In this document: positions 7,439 to 16,079 of the stretch, one piece after another
How positions within the stretch are numbered: position 1 is the stretch's first letter
How the letters are laid out: each line of letters starts with the position of its first letter
The notes under the pieces: generated by a model
The model's input: only the letters and a program-made list of their open reading frames with translations
What the model was told of the DNA's origin: nothing
The model's database searches: none
From: Marinithermofilum abyssi
Lineage (GTDB): Bacteria; Bacillota; Bacilli; Thermoactinomycetales; DSM-45169
Length of the DNA stretch: 64,000 nucleotides
Reading direction: 5' to 3'
NCBI RefSeq assembly: GCF_014641195.1
Contig: NZ_BMHQ01000002.1
Coordinates: forward strand, 124,001-188,000
Made by a program: the position numbers and the translations under genes

Positions 7439-7972
7439 TTATTCCGGCTGCCATTCCATGAGCCAACAATTTTGCCATGCTCCTTCAAAAAACTGGTGCT
7501 GCGGCAGCAGTTTGACCCGTCTGAATCCGCATTTTTCATAGCAACGAATCGCACGGGTATTGCGAATTTGAGGGAGCATGACAATCAGTTGGGCCCCTTC
7601 CTTTTCTGCCAGGTAACGGGTTAAAGCTTGTATCAGTTGAGTTCCGATTCCCTGGTTCCAGTACCTCGGCTCTCCGATAAACTGTGCCATTTCCCAGATT
7701 GTCGCATCCGCGGGATACCCGTGCATTCGTTTGGATCCCTCGTCCCACGGTTCCATTTCCGTATATCCCACAGGTGTCCCTTCCCACTCGACGATGCCGC
7801 GTCGCACTTCGTCTTCCGCGAAAAAGGTTTCCTGGATGGAATCTTTATCGTGCTGGCGGTCGCGCCCTTCCACAAAAGCCAGTACGTTAGAATCTGTCAG
7901 CCAGCGCAGCAAATGATCTGCATCCGACGCTTCCAAGTTTCGAACGACCAAGTTATCTTCTTGAAGGATCAT
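7439..7972 (-). CDS. GNAT N-acetyltransferase, AAC(6')-like
   Basis: A 177-residue GNAT enzyme. It starts VVRNLEASDADHLLRWLTD, has an acidic pocket region (VEGRDRQ), the acetyl-CoA loop QGIGTQLIQAL in motif A, and a C-terminal NTRAIRCYEKCGFRRV motif. The length and WLTD...VLAFVEGRD layout recall AAC(6')-type aminoglycoside acetyltransferases and RimJ/L-like relatives; the substrate cannot be told from sequence. The ATG at 7972 is preferred over the longer frame to 8026 because GGAGGAG sits 8 nt upstream. It overlaps the stop of a decayed GNAT gene by an ATGA, so it was the second gene of a two-acetyltransferase operon. Confidence 0.8.
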   Translation of the reverse strand: MILQEDNLVVRNLEASDADHLLRWLTDSNVLAFVEGRDRQHDKDSIQETFFAEDEVRRGIVEWEGTPVGYTEMEPWDEGSKRMHGYPADATIWEMAQFIGEPRYWNQGIGTQLIQALTRYLAEKEGAQLIVMLPQIRNTRAIRCYEKCGFRRVKLLPQHQFFEGAWQNCWLMEWQPE

Positions 7973-8428
7973 CCCAGACCTCTCCTCCACTCGTGTTGCA
8001 ATAAACTCATCATGTGCGGGTTCCAATATGTATCGTCAATTTGCATGCTTCCCGAAGCCATCCTTCGGTTTGAAAGCCGACCTTTTTTAACGGGTGATCG
8101 CCGAACAGTGAAAGTCAAATACCTAGCTCTCCAAACGGTGCAGGTTCATCTCTTCAAACGCAATCCGACAAATCTGGTGCGTCATGGTTTCCCCGATCCC
8201 CCGGTCTCGGCGGTGCTGCAATACGATCACTCGGGATACCGCAGCAGAATTGTTGTCGGCATTCAGACGATTCAATTCATGTCCTTCCATTTGTTCCACT
8301 TTTTCATCCCAGGCGGCAAATGGCGTCGGATCGGCTTGTCCCGGTTCCAGCCCGTCCATGCTCTTGCAACTGCTTCCCATCCAGTGGAAAGGGAAATGGA
8401 TGGGCTGTCGAATCATAGCAGGGCTCAA
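7969..8428 (-). pseudogene. Decayed GNAT acetyltransferase (RimJ/RimL-type)
   Basis: Motif A survives as VIVLQHRRDRGIGETM followed by AFEEMNLHRLE. A TAG stop comes next, then FDFHCSAIT in frame. A shift to another frame gives VGFQTEGWLREACK, and a third frame gives DTYWNPHMMSLLQHEWRR and a stop. These pieces are collinear with the C-terminal half of RimJ/L-like acetyltransferases. The final TGA overlaps the ATG of the intact GNAT gene downstream. At least one nonsense change and two frameshifts are present. Confidence 0.7.
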
Positions 8429-8649
8429 AAGGAATCAGTCGTATCGTTGTACTCGCCCCCTCCGTCCTATTCGAATCGTCCCTCTTACGGAACACCTGTA
8501 CTGCAGAGAGCCCTCCATATTTTGCCGAGAAATTTACTTCATTCTACCTTACACTTTGATAGTCTACAACAAAATTCTCGGTTTTTTGAAACAAAAGAAG
8601 GGGTTCTTTCGTCTATATTAAGATCCCCTTTGTTAATATCAAAGAGTTA

Positions 8650-9053
8650 ACTACCTACTCATCCATCAAAAATATGATGGATACGTTCTTTGAACAGAAT
8701 TTCATCTTCCCGTTAACTTTCCATGATCTTCGAGTAAAACTTTGATGACTCGACCATTCAACCACATCTGACAATCTATCTGAGAAGTGTTGCTAGAATG
8801 AAAGTGGTCACTTTGCCGCGCAAGTTACTCACCCCTTGGCCCTGCCGAAAGGGATCACAATGTATCGGTCGAAGAAAGCGAAGAGATGAGCGAATCATTT
8901 CAAATCCATAATGATACCATATCCCCCGTGATCAACCTCTGGCCGGACCCTTATGATCTACAAGAGTGACGTTTATTGAATAGGAACTAGAAGGAGCGTA
9001 TCAACGGCCTCGGCCTTCATCGTCTAAGAGGAAAAAAGCTTTTTGTTATGCCA
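8650..9053. other. Intergenic region, one hairpin
   Basis: About 400 bp without a convincing gene. An ATCCATCA/TGATGGAT hairpin lies near 8660-8681. A 27-codon frame (from the ATG at about 8893) begins MSESFQIHNDTISPV with only a weak ribosome-binding site; it could be a gene fragment. Nothing else is seen. Confidence 0.4.
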
Positions 9054-10034
9054 TCAGACAAACGATCGGACCCACCACTCAATCGGTAACGGCTGGAGGT
9101 AGGTTTGCTCATCTGCCAACGGATGAGCATGCCGACGAAAGTGATGGCGTAACAGCGCAGCCGGAACGGACCACGGCAGTTCCCCTTGCCGGTAGCCGGC
9201 AATGCTGTTGAACAGCTCCTCTTTATCCTGCAAATTCAGGTCGTGTTTCAGATATCCTGCCAAATGAGTCAGTACATCCGCATGCTTACACGGTGTCGTC
9301 GGGATGCGTATGGTTTTTAGATACACCGATTCATAAGCCTTCAGTGCTTCCTGAAACAGACGCCTGCCGTCTTCTGCATCCGCTGCGATCCGTTCCAACT
9401 CGGCATAGTGATGAAAACTGTGAGATAAGAGGATCCATTTATTTGTACTATGGAACCGGCCCAACTCGCGATGATGGGACGGCTCTTCTTTCAAAAAGGC
9501 ATGCCAACGGGCCACCCCTGCCACCTGTTGCAAAAAAACGGACCGTTGTTCCGGAAGGCGCAAGGTGTCTTCTTCTATCACAGGAACATACGGAAACCGT
9601 TTCATAAAGGCCGCAGCAAACAGCCCGCTCGTTTCCCCGACAGGTTCATCCTCTCCTAAGGCGTAGAGAGGAATGCCTGCTACACCGCAAGAAGGCGACT
9701 TCTTTTTAAATATGTAACCGTCCACAGGAGCCCGTTGCAGCGTTTTTAGCTGGTCCTTGATAAACCGTTCCATCCCGCTGGTTACATCCCGTTGACGCTG
9801 GTTGGTAATCAATCGGGGAGAGCCGCCAGCCTCCCCCGCCACCAAACGCATGGGCTCCCGCGGGGTACCCAAGCCCATTTCCATTTCCGGACAGATTGGC
9901 ACCCAGTTCACCATACGGTCCAAATGATCGGTAATCAAGGGCTCCCGTTTGTGTCCTCCGTCATAGCGTACCCGCCGTCCCAGCAAGCAGCTGCTGATCC
10001 CGATCGTAACGGATATCTGAGATGTTTGCCGCAT
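9054..10034 (-). CDS. DUF523 and DUF1722 domain protein
   Basis: A 326-residue protein with an N-terminal DUF523 domain (GISSCLLGRRVRYDGGHK, then CPEMEMGLGTPREPMRL, then KKKSPSCGV) and a C-terminal DUF1722 domain (YbgA-like, from about residue 190 with LGRFHSTNKWILLSHS, ending LRHHFRRHAHPLADEQTYL). The two-domain arrangement is widespread in bacteria, and conserved Cys in DUF523 (SSCLLG, ICPE, SPSCG) suggest a metal or Fe-S site; the activity is not firmly established. The ATG at 10034 follows GGAGGTG with 4-nt spacing and is preferred over the longer open frame to 10094. It lies 73 bp downstream of the epimerase gene on the same strand. Confidence 0.85.
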   Translation of the reverse strand: MRQTSQISVTIGISSCLLGRRVRYDGGHKREPLITDHLDRMVNWVPICPEMEMGLGTPREPMRLVAGEAGGSPRLITNQRQRDVTSGMERFIKDQLKTLQRAPVDGYIFKKKSPSCGVAGIPLYALGEDEPVGETSGLFAAAFMKRFPYVPVIEEDTLRLPEQRSVFLQQVAGVARWHAFLKEEPSHHRELGRFHSTNKWILLSHSFHHYAELERIAADAEDGRRLFQEALKAYESVYLKTIRIPTTPCKHADVLTHLAGYLKHDLNLQDKEELFNSIAGYRQGELPWSVPAALLRHHFRRHAHPLADEQTYLQPLPIEWWVRSFV

Positions 10035-10107
10035 ATCGCACCTCCATGTCCGGCATATGGTTGCCAGTGAAGTTCCATCAAACGGGTCCTTCAAATGTTC
10101 CCTTCGG

Positions 10108-11004
10108 TCAGAGCAGCTGCTCTAATGCCGATGGAAGCTCGGGTTGGCGAAAGGAATATCCTGATTCCAACAACCGTTGCGGGATGACCCGGCTGCCACT
10201 TAACAACAGCTCCTTCCCCATCTCGCCAAAAATCCCCCTGACCAGCGGGGTAGGCAGCCGCAAAGCCGTCGGCCTGTGTATCACGGTCCCGAGAATCCGG
10301 GTAAACTCCGCATTGGTCACCGGCTGCGGACTGACGAAGTTAACCGGCCCTGACAGTTGTTCCTGCTGCAGGCAAAAACGGACCGCTTCCGGAATCTCCT
10401 CCACCGAGATCCAGCTCATCACCTGCCTGCCATCCCCCAAACGGCCGCCCAATCCCCAACGAAAGGCCGGGAGCATAGCAGCCAACGCTCCGCCCCGCCC
10501 GCTCAATACCATGCCGAACCGCAGGTGAACCACCCGGATTCCGGCCGCTTCGGCTGTTCGGGCCGCCTGTTCCCATTCAGCGGTTACATCGGAAAGGAAG
10601 CCCTCCCCTTTGGCTGCTTCTTCGGTAAGCGGCTCGTCTCCGGGCCGGTTTCCATAGTAACCTACTGCTGAAGCAGACAACAATACTCGAGGAGGATGTC
10701 TCAGCCGGGAAAGGGTGGTTGTCAGCAGCCGTGTTCCCTTTACACGGCTCTCCCGGATCAGCTGTTTCCTTTTTGCCGACCACCTTCCGGAGATGCTTTC
10801 CCCGGCCAAATGGATGATTGCATCTTGCCTCTCCAAAGCGCGCTCTTCTATTTTCCCCTGTTTCCAATCCCACACAGTGACTCGATGCCGAACATCCCGC
10901 TGTGGATGGCGTACCACCCGGGTGATCTCATCCCCGTTTCGCGAGAAAAAACGGACCAGTTCCTGCCCAATTAAACCGCTGGAGCCAGTAATCGCGATTC
11001 TCAC
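10108..11004 (-). CDS. TIGR01777 family NAD(P)-dependent sugar-epimerase-like protein
   Basis: A 298-residue extended SDR protein. The N-terminal Rossmann motif is ITGSSGLIGQELVRF; the cofactor and active-site region shows IIHLAGESI at about 66-74, SASAVGYYG with the YxxxN-like site, and RFGMVLSGRGGAL. These are hallmarks of the TIGR01777/YfcH group (B. subtilis YfhF-like), whose substrate is unknown. Length is typical. Start ATG at 11004 follows AAAGGGG. It lies upstream of the DUF523/DUF1722 gene and may share a transcript with it. Confidence 0.85.
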   Translation of the reverse strand: MRIAITGSSGLIGQELVRFFSRNGDEITRVVRHPQRDVRHRVTVWDWKQGKIEERALERQDAIIHLAGESISGRWSAKRKQLIRESRVKGTRLLTTTLSRLRHPPRVLLSASAVGYYGNRPGDEPLTEEAAKGEGFLSDVTAEWEQAARTAEAAGIRVVHLRFGMVLSGRGGALAAMLPAFRWGLGGRLGDGRQVMSWISVEEIPEAVRFCLQQEQLSGPVNFVSPQPVTNAEFTRILGTVIHRPTALRLPTPLVRGIFGEMGKELLLSGSRVIPQRLLESGYSFRQPELPSALEQLL

Positions 11005-11140
11005 TTCTCATATCCCCTTTAATCATACTGATGCCTTTGTAACAGCGGCATGAATCGGCACAGCAGACGCAGCTTTTCGATATCTACTCCATTCATTTCC
11101 TTCCGGCAGAACAGGTAAACCGAAAAGAGTCGCCTGTACA

Positions 11141-11281
11141 TCATGAGCCGATGGCCGGATTGCTGATGATGTTCCGCCCGCGATGCACCAACTCCATCCC
11201 CAATACCTCGGTGTAAAAAGGCAAGGAGGTGGTCAAGTCTCCCACACGAATCGTCACATGATTAAAACCGGTAACCTTCAC
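11141..11281 (-). pseudogene. VOC/glyoxalase-family N-terminal fragment
   Basis: A GTG start with AAGGAGG upstream leads into VKVTGFNHVTIRVGDLTTSL and PFYTEVLGMELVHRGR, the first beta-alpha-beta unit of a VOC (glyoxalase/bleomycin-resistance) protein with its H-x-x-(I/L) metal ligand. A stop follows at residue 47. The rest of the 110-130 residue fold is missing or scrambled in other frames. The intact translation signals suggest recent decay. Confidence 0.65.
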
Positions 11282-11317
11282 GCTGTTCACCCTCCTTTTA
11301 CTTGCAACCGCACTGTC

Positions 11318-12052
11318 TTATCCCCTCAATTGAATCCGGTATTGACCGGTTTCAACCCTCTCTCCGTCAAAATCAATCACCTGATAAGGGACCCGAATAT
11401 CAAAGGCTTGATCAAAGGGATTGGGTTCAAATCGGAGACGCTCTGCTCCTTCCCATACCGGCTTCAACCACTGGTTACCCCAACGGATTCCTTTTTGGAA
11501 CCAGGGATGCGTATTTTCTCCCGGCTCATTGAGACAAACAAACAAAGATAGATCATCACACACTTTTAAGAGACGCAGGTTCTCCGGCAACCGTTTCCGA
11601 TCCGCTTCGGAAATCGAATGAAGCAGACGTTCCCGCCGCTCCTTTTCCCGTTTCAGAAACGGCTCTGCCTTTGCCACATGCTCTTCTTGAAAAAAAGAAG
11701 CATAATGCAGGCTGCACAAAACGGCCGCATACGGGTCCATCGCTTCTACCCGGTCAATTCCTCTCCGATAAGCGGACAACTTGGGCTCCAGCGGATAATC
11801 TTCAAAGCTGTACGGCCGGTTCGTTTCCCGGTCCCAGCAAACTTCATCATCCAACGATTCCCATCCCACATCATGATACCGAATGGCAAGCCGTGTGGAT
11901 CGAAGGGGTGCGGGCTTCTGTCTCCAGTGATCAGCCATGTCTCCGGAAATCCATCCATGATCATGTTGGCGGATTAAAAAATAGCCGTCCTTTCTATTTC
12001 TTCGAATCAACTGCTCCACTTCCTTCCTGAAAAGATCTGAACTATATAACAT
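11318..12052 (-). CDS. DUF3891 family protein
   Basis: A 244-residue protein matching DUF3891. Characteristic features are RQHDHGWISGDMADHW near residues 28-43 and IRYHDVGWESLDDE, His/Asp patterns reminiscent of a metal-dependent HD-like hydrolase, followed by SLHYASFF and LLKVCDDLSLFVCLNEPG. The HD-like inference is mine; the family has no assigned activity. ATG at 12052. The gene is divergent from the Tyr/Pro-rich gene at 12120. Confidence 0.8.
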   Translation of the reverse strand: MLYSSDLFRKEVEQLIRRNRKDGYFLIRQHDHGWISGDMADHWRQKPAPLRSTRLAIRYHDVGWESLDDEVCWDRETNRPYSFEDYPLEPKLSAYRRGIDRVEAMDPYAAVLCSLHYASFFQEEHVAKAEPFLKREKERRERLLHSISEADRKRLPENLRLLKVCDDLSLFVCLNEPGENTHPWFQKGIRWGNQWLKPVWEGAERLRFEPNPFDQAFDIRVPYQVIDFDGERVETGQYRIQLRG

Positions 12053-12119
12053 GGGTCAACCCTTATCACTCATACATTAGATCATGTAAATGTCATCTGA
12101 TATGAAAGGAGAAAAGACG

Positions 12120-12449
12120 ATGACCAACCAAGAGAATTCCGGCTCCCAGGAAGCCCCTCAAACCGCTTCTACCGGTGAAACGCCGACTCCCTATTCCTAC
12201 GGGTACGAATGGATGCATCCCGCTGTGAGCCAGTACGGCTACGGTTATGAGTACCCTCCTTACGGAGAGGCTCCCGTCAACGCCGCAGTTGCGGACGGAG
12301 AAGGAGAAGAGGAACTGGCGCAAGCATTTCAATATCCCTATTATTCATCCTACTCGCCGTATCCTCCCCCCTACTATCCTCTTTACGGATATTATCCACC
12401 GCAGCCTCCGGTCATTTCTTTCTATCCGTATCCCCAGTATTGGTATTAA
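12120..12449 (+). CDS. Tyr/Pro-rich coat-like protein
   Basis: A 109-residue low-complexity protein: an N-terminal Gln/Ser/Thr/Glu-rich part, then repeated aromatic and proline clusters (YSYGYEW, YGYGYEYPPYGE, YPYYSSYSPYPPPYYPLYGY), ending QYWY. This composition resembles spore coat or crust proteins that self-assemble and crosslink through tyrosine. No catalytic motif, signal peptide or membrane segment is visible. ATG 12120 is chosen because AAGGAG lies 8 nt upstream. A coat role is inferred from composition and from the likely spore-forming host. Confidence 0.65.
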   Translation: MTNQENSGSQEAPQTASTGETPTPYSYGYEWMHPAVSQYGYGYEYPPYGEAPVNAAVADGEGEEELAQAFQYPYYSSYSPYPPPYYPLYGYYPPQPPVISFYPYPQYWY

Positions 12450-12473
12450 AAATAAGCCCGGATAGCTCCGGAC

Positions 12474-13643
12474 TCACTCGCTGGCCTGTTGATCGCCAGC
12501 TTTTTTGTTGAAAACCGCCACCTGGGCCTGTCGTTTTTGAAAATTCCATTGAGAATAGTACGCTTGGGAAACCAGAATATTGGGACCGGCACAACGGGCC
12601 TGCTCGCAAAAGCAATGATGTTGTTCGGCCAATGGATGATCCAACCAGCGTGCAAACACATCAACCAACCGATCCCGCTTCACGTTGCCGAGGGGCGGCA
12701 CATCACCGAAGTCGGTCACGATCACATCCCCTGTAAACACATTGACGTTGAGGCGGTTGCGCCCGTCGGGATCCTGCCGAACCGTTACATTCTCCTCCCG
12801 ATGCAGCCGCAGCCACAAGTCGCGGTCTTCCTCCTGATCGCTGCAGGGATAAAAAGGCAACGTACCAAACAGCACCCAGACATCCGGATCGCGGTTATCC
12901 AACAAATGGGTCACGGTTTCCCGGTACTGTTGCAGGGAGATCATCTCCATTCCCTGAGCAAAATCACTTGGATACAAAGGGTGCACTTCATGTCGGCGGC
13001 ATCCCATTTCAGCGATGTCCCGATGCATTTGACCAATATGAGGAGCGGTAAAGGGGCTTAACAGGGACTCCGCCGAGACAAACACTCCCGCTTTGGATAA
13101 GGCTTGAGCGTTTTCCACCATCCGCTCATACAGGGCTTCACCCGTTTTCAAAGGGACGTCCTTTCCGTATTTTTCAAAAGCGATGCGGTGAAAATCCTTT
13201 GCATCCCGGTAATTGTAAGAGATATGTAAAACGTCCACATCTTCCACCCAATCCTCATAGCGGGACAACGGCAGTGTCAGATTGGTATTTAACTGGGTAT
13301 ACACTCCCCGTGACTGGGCGTAACGCAGGAGGGGGCGGATCGTTTCCTTCACCACTCGGGGGTTGAGGATCGGCTCTCCGCCGGTGATACTGATGGTATG
13401 CAGCGTCTCCACCTCATCCAGTCGACGGATCATGCTTTCCACCGGCAGTGCGACACCTTCTTTTTCCACCAACGTCTCTCCCACCGCACAGTGTTCGCAG
13501 CGAAGATTGCACAGTTGCGTAACCGTAAACTCGACACTCGTCAGCTCATAGCGTCCTTTTTGACTCCGCGTATACCACGGATCCCACGGATCCCATGAAG
13601 GGGATAATGGCCGCTTTTTCGTTTCCTTTGCCGTCGGACTCAT
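12474..13643 (-). CDS. yfkAB: Radical SAM protein YfkAB
   Basis: A 389-residue radical SAM protein of the YfkAB type. The cluster motif CNLRCEHC gives CxxxCxxC at C45, C49 and C52; ITGGEPILNP is the SAM-binding GGEP motif. The C-terminal half carries a second Cys-rich segment, HCFCEQARC, typical of the YfkAB CxCxxxxC group and probably binding an auxiliary Fe-S cluster. The substrate is unknown. ATG at 13643 is selected because GGAGG lies 7 nt upstream. It runs toward the Tyr/Pro-rich gene with only about 25 bp between stops. It shares a bidirectional terminator region with the VOC-DinB gene upstream. Confidence 0.9.
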   Translation of the reverse strand: MSPTAKETKKRPLSPSWDPWDPWYTRSQKGRYELTSVEFTVTQLCNLRCEHCAVGETLVEKEGVALPVESMIRRLDEVETLHTISITGGEPILNPRVVKETIRPLLRYAQSRGVYTQLNTNLTLPLSRYEDWVEDVDVLHISYNYRDAKDFHRIAFEKYGKDVPLKTGEALYERMVENAQALSKAGVFVSAESLLSPFTAPHIGQMHRDIAEMGCRRHEVHPLYPSDFAQGMEMISLQQYRETVTHLLDNRDPDVWVLFGTLPFYPCSDQEEDRDLWLRLHREENVTVRQDPDGRNRLNVNVFTGDVIVTDFGDVPPLGNVKRDRLVDVFARWLDHPLAEQHHCFCEQARCAGPNILVSQAYYSQWNFQKRQAQVAVFNKKAGDQQASE

Positions 13644-13712
13644 TATACATCCTCCGTTCCTCTCATTTGGCACCGGATGAGTATACACCTAGGATACGTA
13701 AAGCGTCAAACG

Positions 13713-13748
13713 AAAAAAACCCTGCGAACAGCAATCGCAGGGTTTTTA
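13713..13748. terminator. Terminator after VOC-DinB gene
   Basis: A 10-bp stem (AACCCTGCGA at 13718-13727, TCGCAGGGTT at 13735-13744) is flanked by A7 and T5 and can work in both directions; on the minus strand it directly follows the VOC-DinB stop. Confidence 0.85.
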
Positions 13749-13749
13749 C

Positions 13750-14844
13750 TTAAAGACCGTAAACACGACGGGTTCTCAGGATATTTTGGATATGCTCCCG
13801 GGCAGTTTCGGCCACGACTTGCATCATGGTACGCACTTCCACGGTGCCCTGCTCGGAAACGAGGGAACGGTCCAAGGCATCAGGAAGGTGTTCACATATG
13901 GTAAGGACATGGTCCCGAATCAAACGGAAGGTTGCCACCTCTGCTTGAATCGGGCGGTTGGCGTAATCCAGGGTTTCAGCCCAATCATCCGGATCAAAGA
14001 GGGGCAGTTTGTACTCACGACCCGGCTCCGCCAATGCCCATTTGATCCGCTGGGTCATTTCCAGATCAAAGTCCACCATGTGCAGCACGGTTTGGCGAAT
14101 GGTCCATTCGTCCTCTTCTACCAAGAGGTTTAAATCGTCTTCCCGCAAGCCCATAATGGCTCCGTCAAGCAGATCGGGGCCTTTGCGATAAAGAGCAATC
14201 ACATCTTCATCAGACATGCGAAGACTTTCCCGGAAGGCGACGGTGTAACCGTCTGGATCCGGCACCAAGAGGGTTTGCTCGATGCCGGGTGTTTCCTCCA
14301 ACAACATGTCGTGAACACCCAAGGCAGCCAAGCGCTCCTGGAAAACCAGCAAATTTTCACCCTCACATTCGATGCGGTCCTCTTTGGTCAGTTCTACAAT
14401 GGGAAAAGGAAGCTCCTCCGGTTCCGAAGTCTCCGCTCTCCCAGCCGGAACTTCGTCTTCCGGCCCGGGATCCGCTTCATCCAGACCCTCGGCTTGTCGA
14501 TCTTGTTCTCCTTTTACCGCCTCTTCCAAAGCATCGGGAATCTCATCAGACACAGAGGATTCCCACGCTTCCTCGTCGGCCCCCTTCGTCAGTGTGAGTT
14601 TTTCCGGTACTGGATCCGCTTCCGGCGCAGACTCTGCCCCTTTCTCCGCACGAAACAGGGAAGCTATATCGAGATCCGGATCGCTGGTCAAGAGAATATC
14701 CGCTCCGCCCGGTGCAACCAGCCGGGCGGCCTGCATCTCCTCATCCAGCCATTCCACGGAAAATCCCAGTTTATCTCGGTAAAAGGAAACGGAGGCTTCC
14801 AGATCGGTTACTCGCAACACGAGCAAAGGTTGTATCTCACTCAC
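13750..14844 (-). CDS. VOC-DinB fusion protein with acidic insert
   Basis: A 364-residue protein. Residues about 1-65 are the first half of a VOC fold (LLVLRVTDLEASVSFYRDKL, LVAPGGADILLTSD). Residues about 70-160 are a very acidic, low-complexity insert rich in E, D, P, S and A. Residues 160-215 return to a VOC-like second half (ECEGENLLVFQERLAALG, LVPDPDGYTVAF). Residues about 225-364 are a DinB-like four-helix bundle (EDEWTIRQTVLHMVDFDLEM, then ETAREHIQNILRTRRVYG) with the metal-binding His pattern. GTG at 14844 has AGGAG 10 nt upstream and begins the VOC fold cleanly. The substrate is unknown; thiol-dependent detoxification is a reasonable inference. Confidence 0.75.
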   Translation of the reverse strand: MSEIQPLLVLRVTDLEASVSFYRDKLGFSVEWLDEEMQAARLVAPGGADILLTSDPDLDIASLFRAEKGAESAPEADPVPEKLTLTKGADEEAWESSVSDEIPDALEEAVKGEQDRQAEGLDEADPGPEDEVPAGRAETSEPEELPFPIVELTKEDRIECEGENLLVFQERLAALGVHDMLLEETPGIEQTLLVPDPDGYTVAFRESLRMSDEDVIALYRKGPDLLDGAIMGLREDDLNLLVEEDEWTIRQTVLHMVDFDLEMTQRIKWALAEPGREYKLPLFDPDDWAETLDYANRPIQAEVATFRLIRDHVLTICEHLPDALDRSLVSEQGTVEVRTMMQVVAETAREHIQNILRTRRVYGL

Positions 14845-15043
14845 CTTTCCAACCGCTCCTTTACAAGATTTCCATCGATCATGTAGATATGATTCCAAAA
14901 CATATTGTAACGTACTGTGTTTGGAAATGGACATCTAAACCATTGGTATTCCCTGGTAAAACCTATTCCTTTTGAAAATATAAAATATTTCCAAAAACGC
15001 GCCCGTTTTCTTCCCCCCGTCCGATCTTGGTACACCCAATTTA

Positions 15044-15259
15044 TCAAAGGTGGAAAACATGTTCAACACGAATCATCATTTTGTCAGGGGAAGGATTAGC
15101 AAAAAGGAAAACGTCCCGGTACTTTCCAGGAGGATTATCGCTGATACATACGATCTTCGACAAATCATCCCGTTCCAGATAACTGAGACAGGTGGTATTT
15201 AGTAACTGTTCCATAGAAGAAAAATCCACCGGCGTGATACGATGTAAGCTCTGACCCAA
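15044..15259 (-). CDS. Hypothetical small protein (uncertain)
   Basis: A 71-codon frame with protein-like composition (DLSKIVCISDNPPGKYRDVF then NPSPDKMMIRVEHVF). No convincing Shine-Dalgarno sequence precedes the TTG at 15259 or the internal ATG. No family is recognised. It may be a fragment, since the neighbouring 15323-15512 stretch is also coding debris. Confidence 0.3.
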   Translation of the reverse strand: MGQSLHRITPVDFSSMEQLLNTTCLSYLERDDLSKIVCISDNPPGKYRDVFLFANPSPDKMMIRVEHVFHL

Positions 15260-15322
15260 ACATCAACCACGAGGTGGATTGACTTGAATTTAGCACAGTA
15301 TTTACACAAATGCCGACACCCA

Positions 15323-15512
15323 TTACTGCAATTGTTCCACCAAATCGATTTCATCATCCTTCAAAGGCACCAGTTCCGGCGCAGTCGGCCGCTTGCAAAA
15401 CAGATGGGGATCCAAACAGCGAAAGCCCCCCTGGAACCGCTCACTTTGGTTTTTTCGAGTGCAACAAGCTCTTTGGTAAGATCATATACAGGGGTAATTT
15501 GATCAATCGGTT
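15323..15512 (-). pseudogene. Coding remnant with frameshift, unrecognised
   Basis: One minus-strand frame reads ITPVYDLTKELVALEKTK. After a shift another frame reads GFRCLDPHLFCKRPTAPELV then PLKDDEIDLVEQLQ and a stop at 15323-15325. The second piece carries a CxDPxLFCK pattern that looks like the end of a real protein. The family is not identified. Confidence 0.35.
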
Positions 15513-15922
15513 TCTTCCCCCCGTGACAGCCACATCAGGACGGAAATCATCACGAAGGCAGTAAGGGCCAAAAACGGAATCGTAATAAAACCGAGCCAAT
15601 TGATATATTGTCCGTTACAGGGAACTCCTACGGTACACGGAGCCCAATTAGCTACCGCAGGGATTTTTTGCTCTAAATAATGAAACAGCGAAACCAAGCC
15701 GCCCGTCACGCTAAAGGGAAGCACGTAGGATACAATGGACCGGTCTTCCCGGTAACTGGCAATCCCCAGGAGGATCGCCAACGGGTACATGAATATCCGT
15801 TGCACCCAACACAATTTGCAGGGAACAAAGCCGGCAATTTCACTGAAATACAAACTGCCTCCCACAGCTACCAACGAGACGAGCCACGCCAGATATAACC
15901 CGTATCTTCGGATCCAATCCAC
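15503..15922 (-). CDS. bdbC: Disulfide bond formation protein BdbC (DsbB family)
   Basis: A 139-residue membrane protein that reoxidises the extracytoplasmic thiol oxidase BdbD and passes electrons to quinone. Four hydrophobic segments are visible (about 8-28, 42-56, 66-82, 112-133). The redox pairs are C35/C38 (VPCKLCWVQRIF, the DsbB CxxC with the invariant Trp-x-Gln-Arg) and C96/C102 (APCTVGVPC). The GTG start at 15922 opens directly into the first helix. It follows bdbD on the same strand with a 142-bp gap that contains two strong hairpins, so the ratio of the two transcripts may be controlled there. Confidence 0.9.
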   Translation of the reverse strand: MDWIRRYGLYLAWLVSLVAVGGSLYFSEIAGFVPCKLCWVQRIFMYPLAILLGIASYREDRSIVSYVLPFSVTGGLVSLFHYLEQKIPAVANWAPCTVGVPCNGQYINWLGFITIPFLALTAFVMISVLMWLSRGEETD

Positions 15923-15996
15923 CAGCCGTACCCACCTTTATCCAACAAGTTCATCATCCGCTATGACCGAGAGCCGGAGAATCCTGGCCTGTGTAA

Positions 15997-16034
15997 CGTC
16001 GATTTTTCAAAGAAACCCGATGAAAAAATCGACG
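15997..16034. terminator. Hairpin between bdbD and bdbC
   Basis: An 11-bp perfect stem (CGTCGATTTTT at 15997-16007, AAAAATCGACG at 16024-16034) sits in the bdbD-bdbC gap. It lacks a clean T-tract after the stem on the minus strand, so it may be a processing, stability or attenuation element. Confidence 0.45.
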
Positions 16035-16053
16035 CTGTTGCCATCTTTATCGA

Positions 16054-16079
16054 GAGCCCGCTCATCACCGGGCTTTTTT
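16054..16079 (+). terminator. Plus-oriented terminator overlapping the bdbD 3' end
   Basis: AGCCCG/CGGGCT stem followed by TTTTTT on the plus strand, overlapping the last codons of bdbD (minus). No plus-strand gene precedes it, so in that orientation it would only stop antisense or read-through transcription. Confidence 0.5.
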
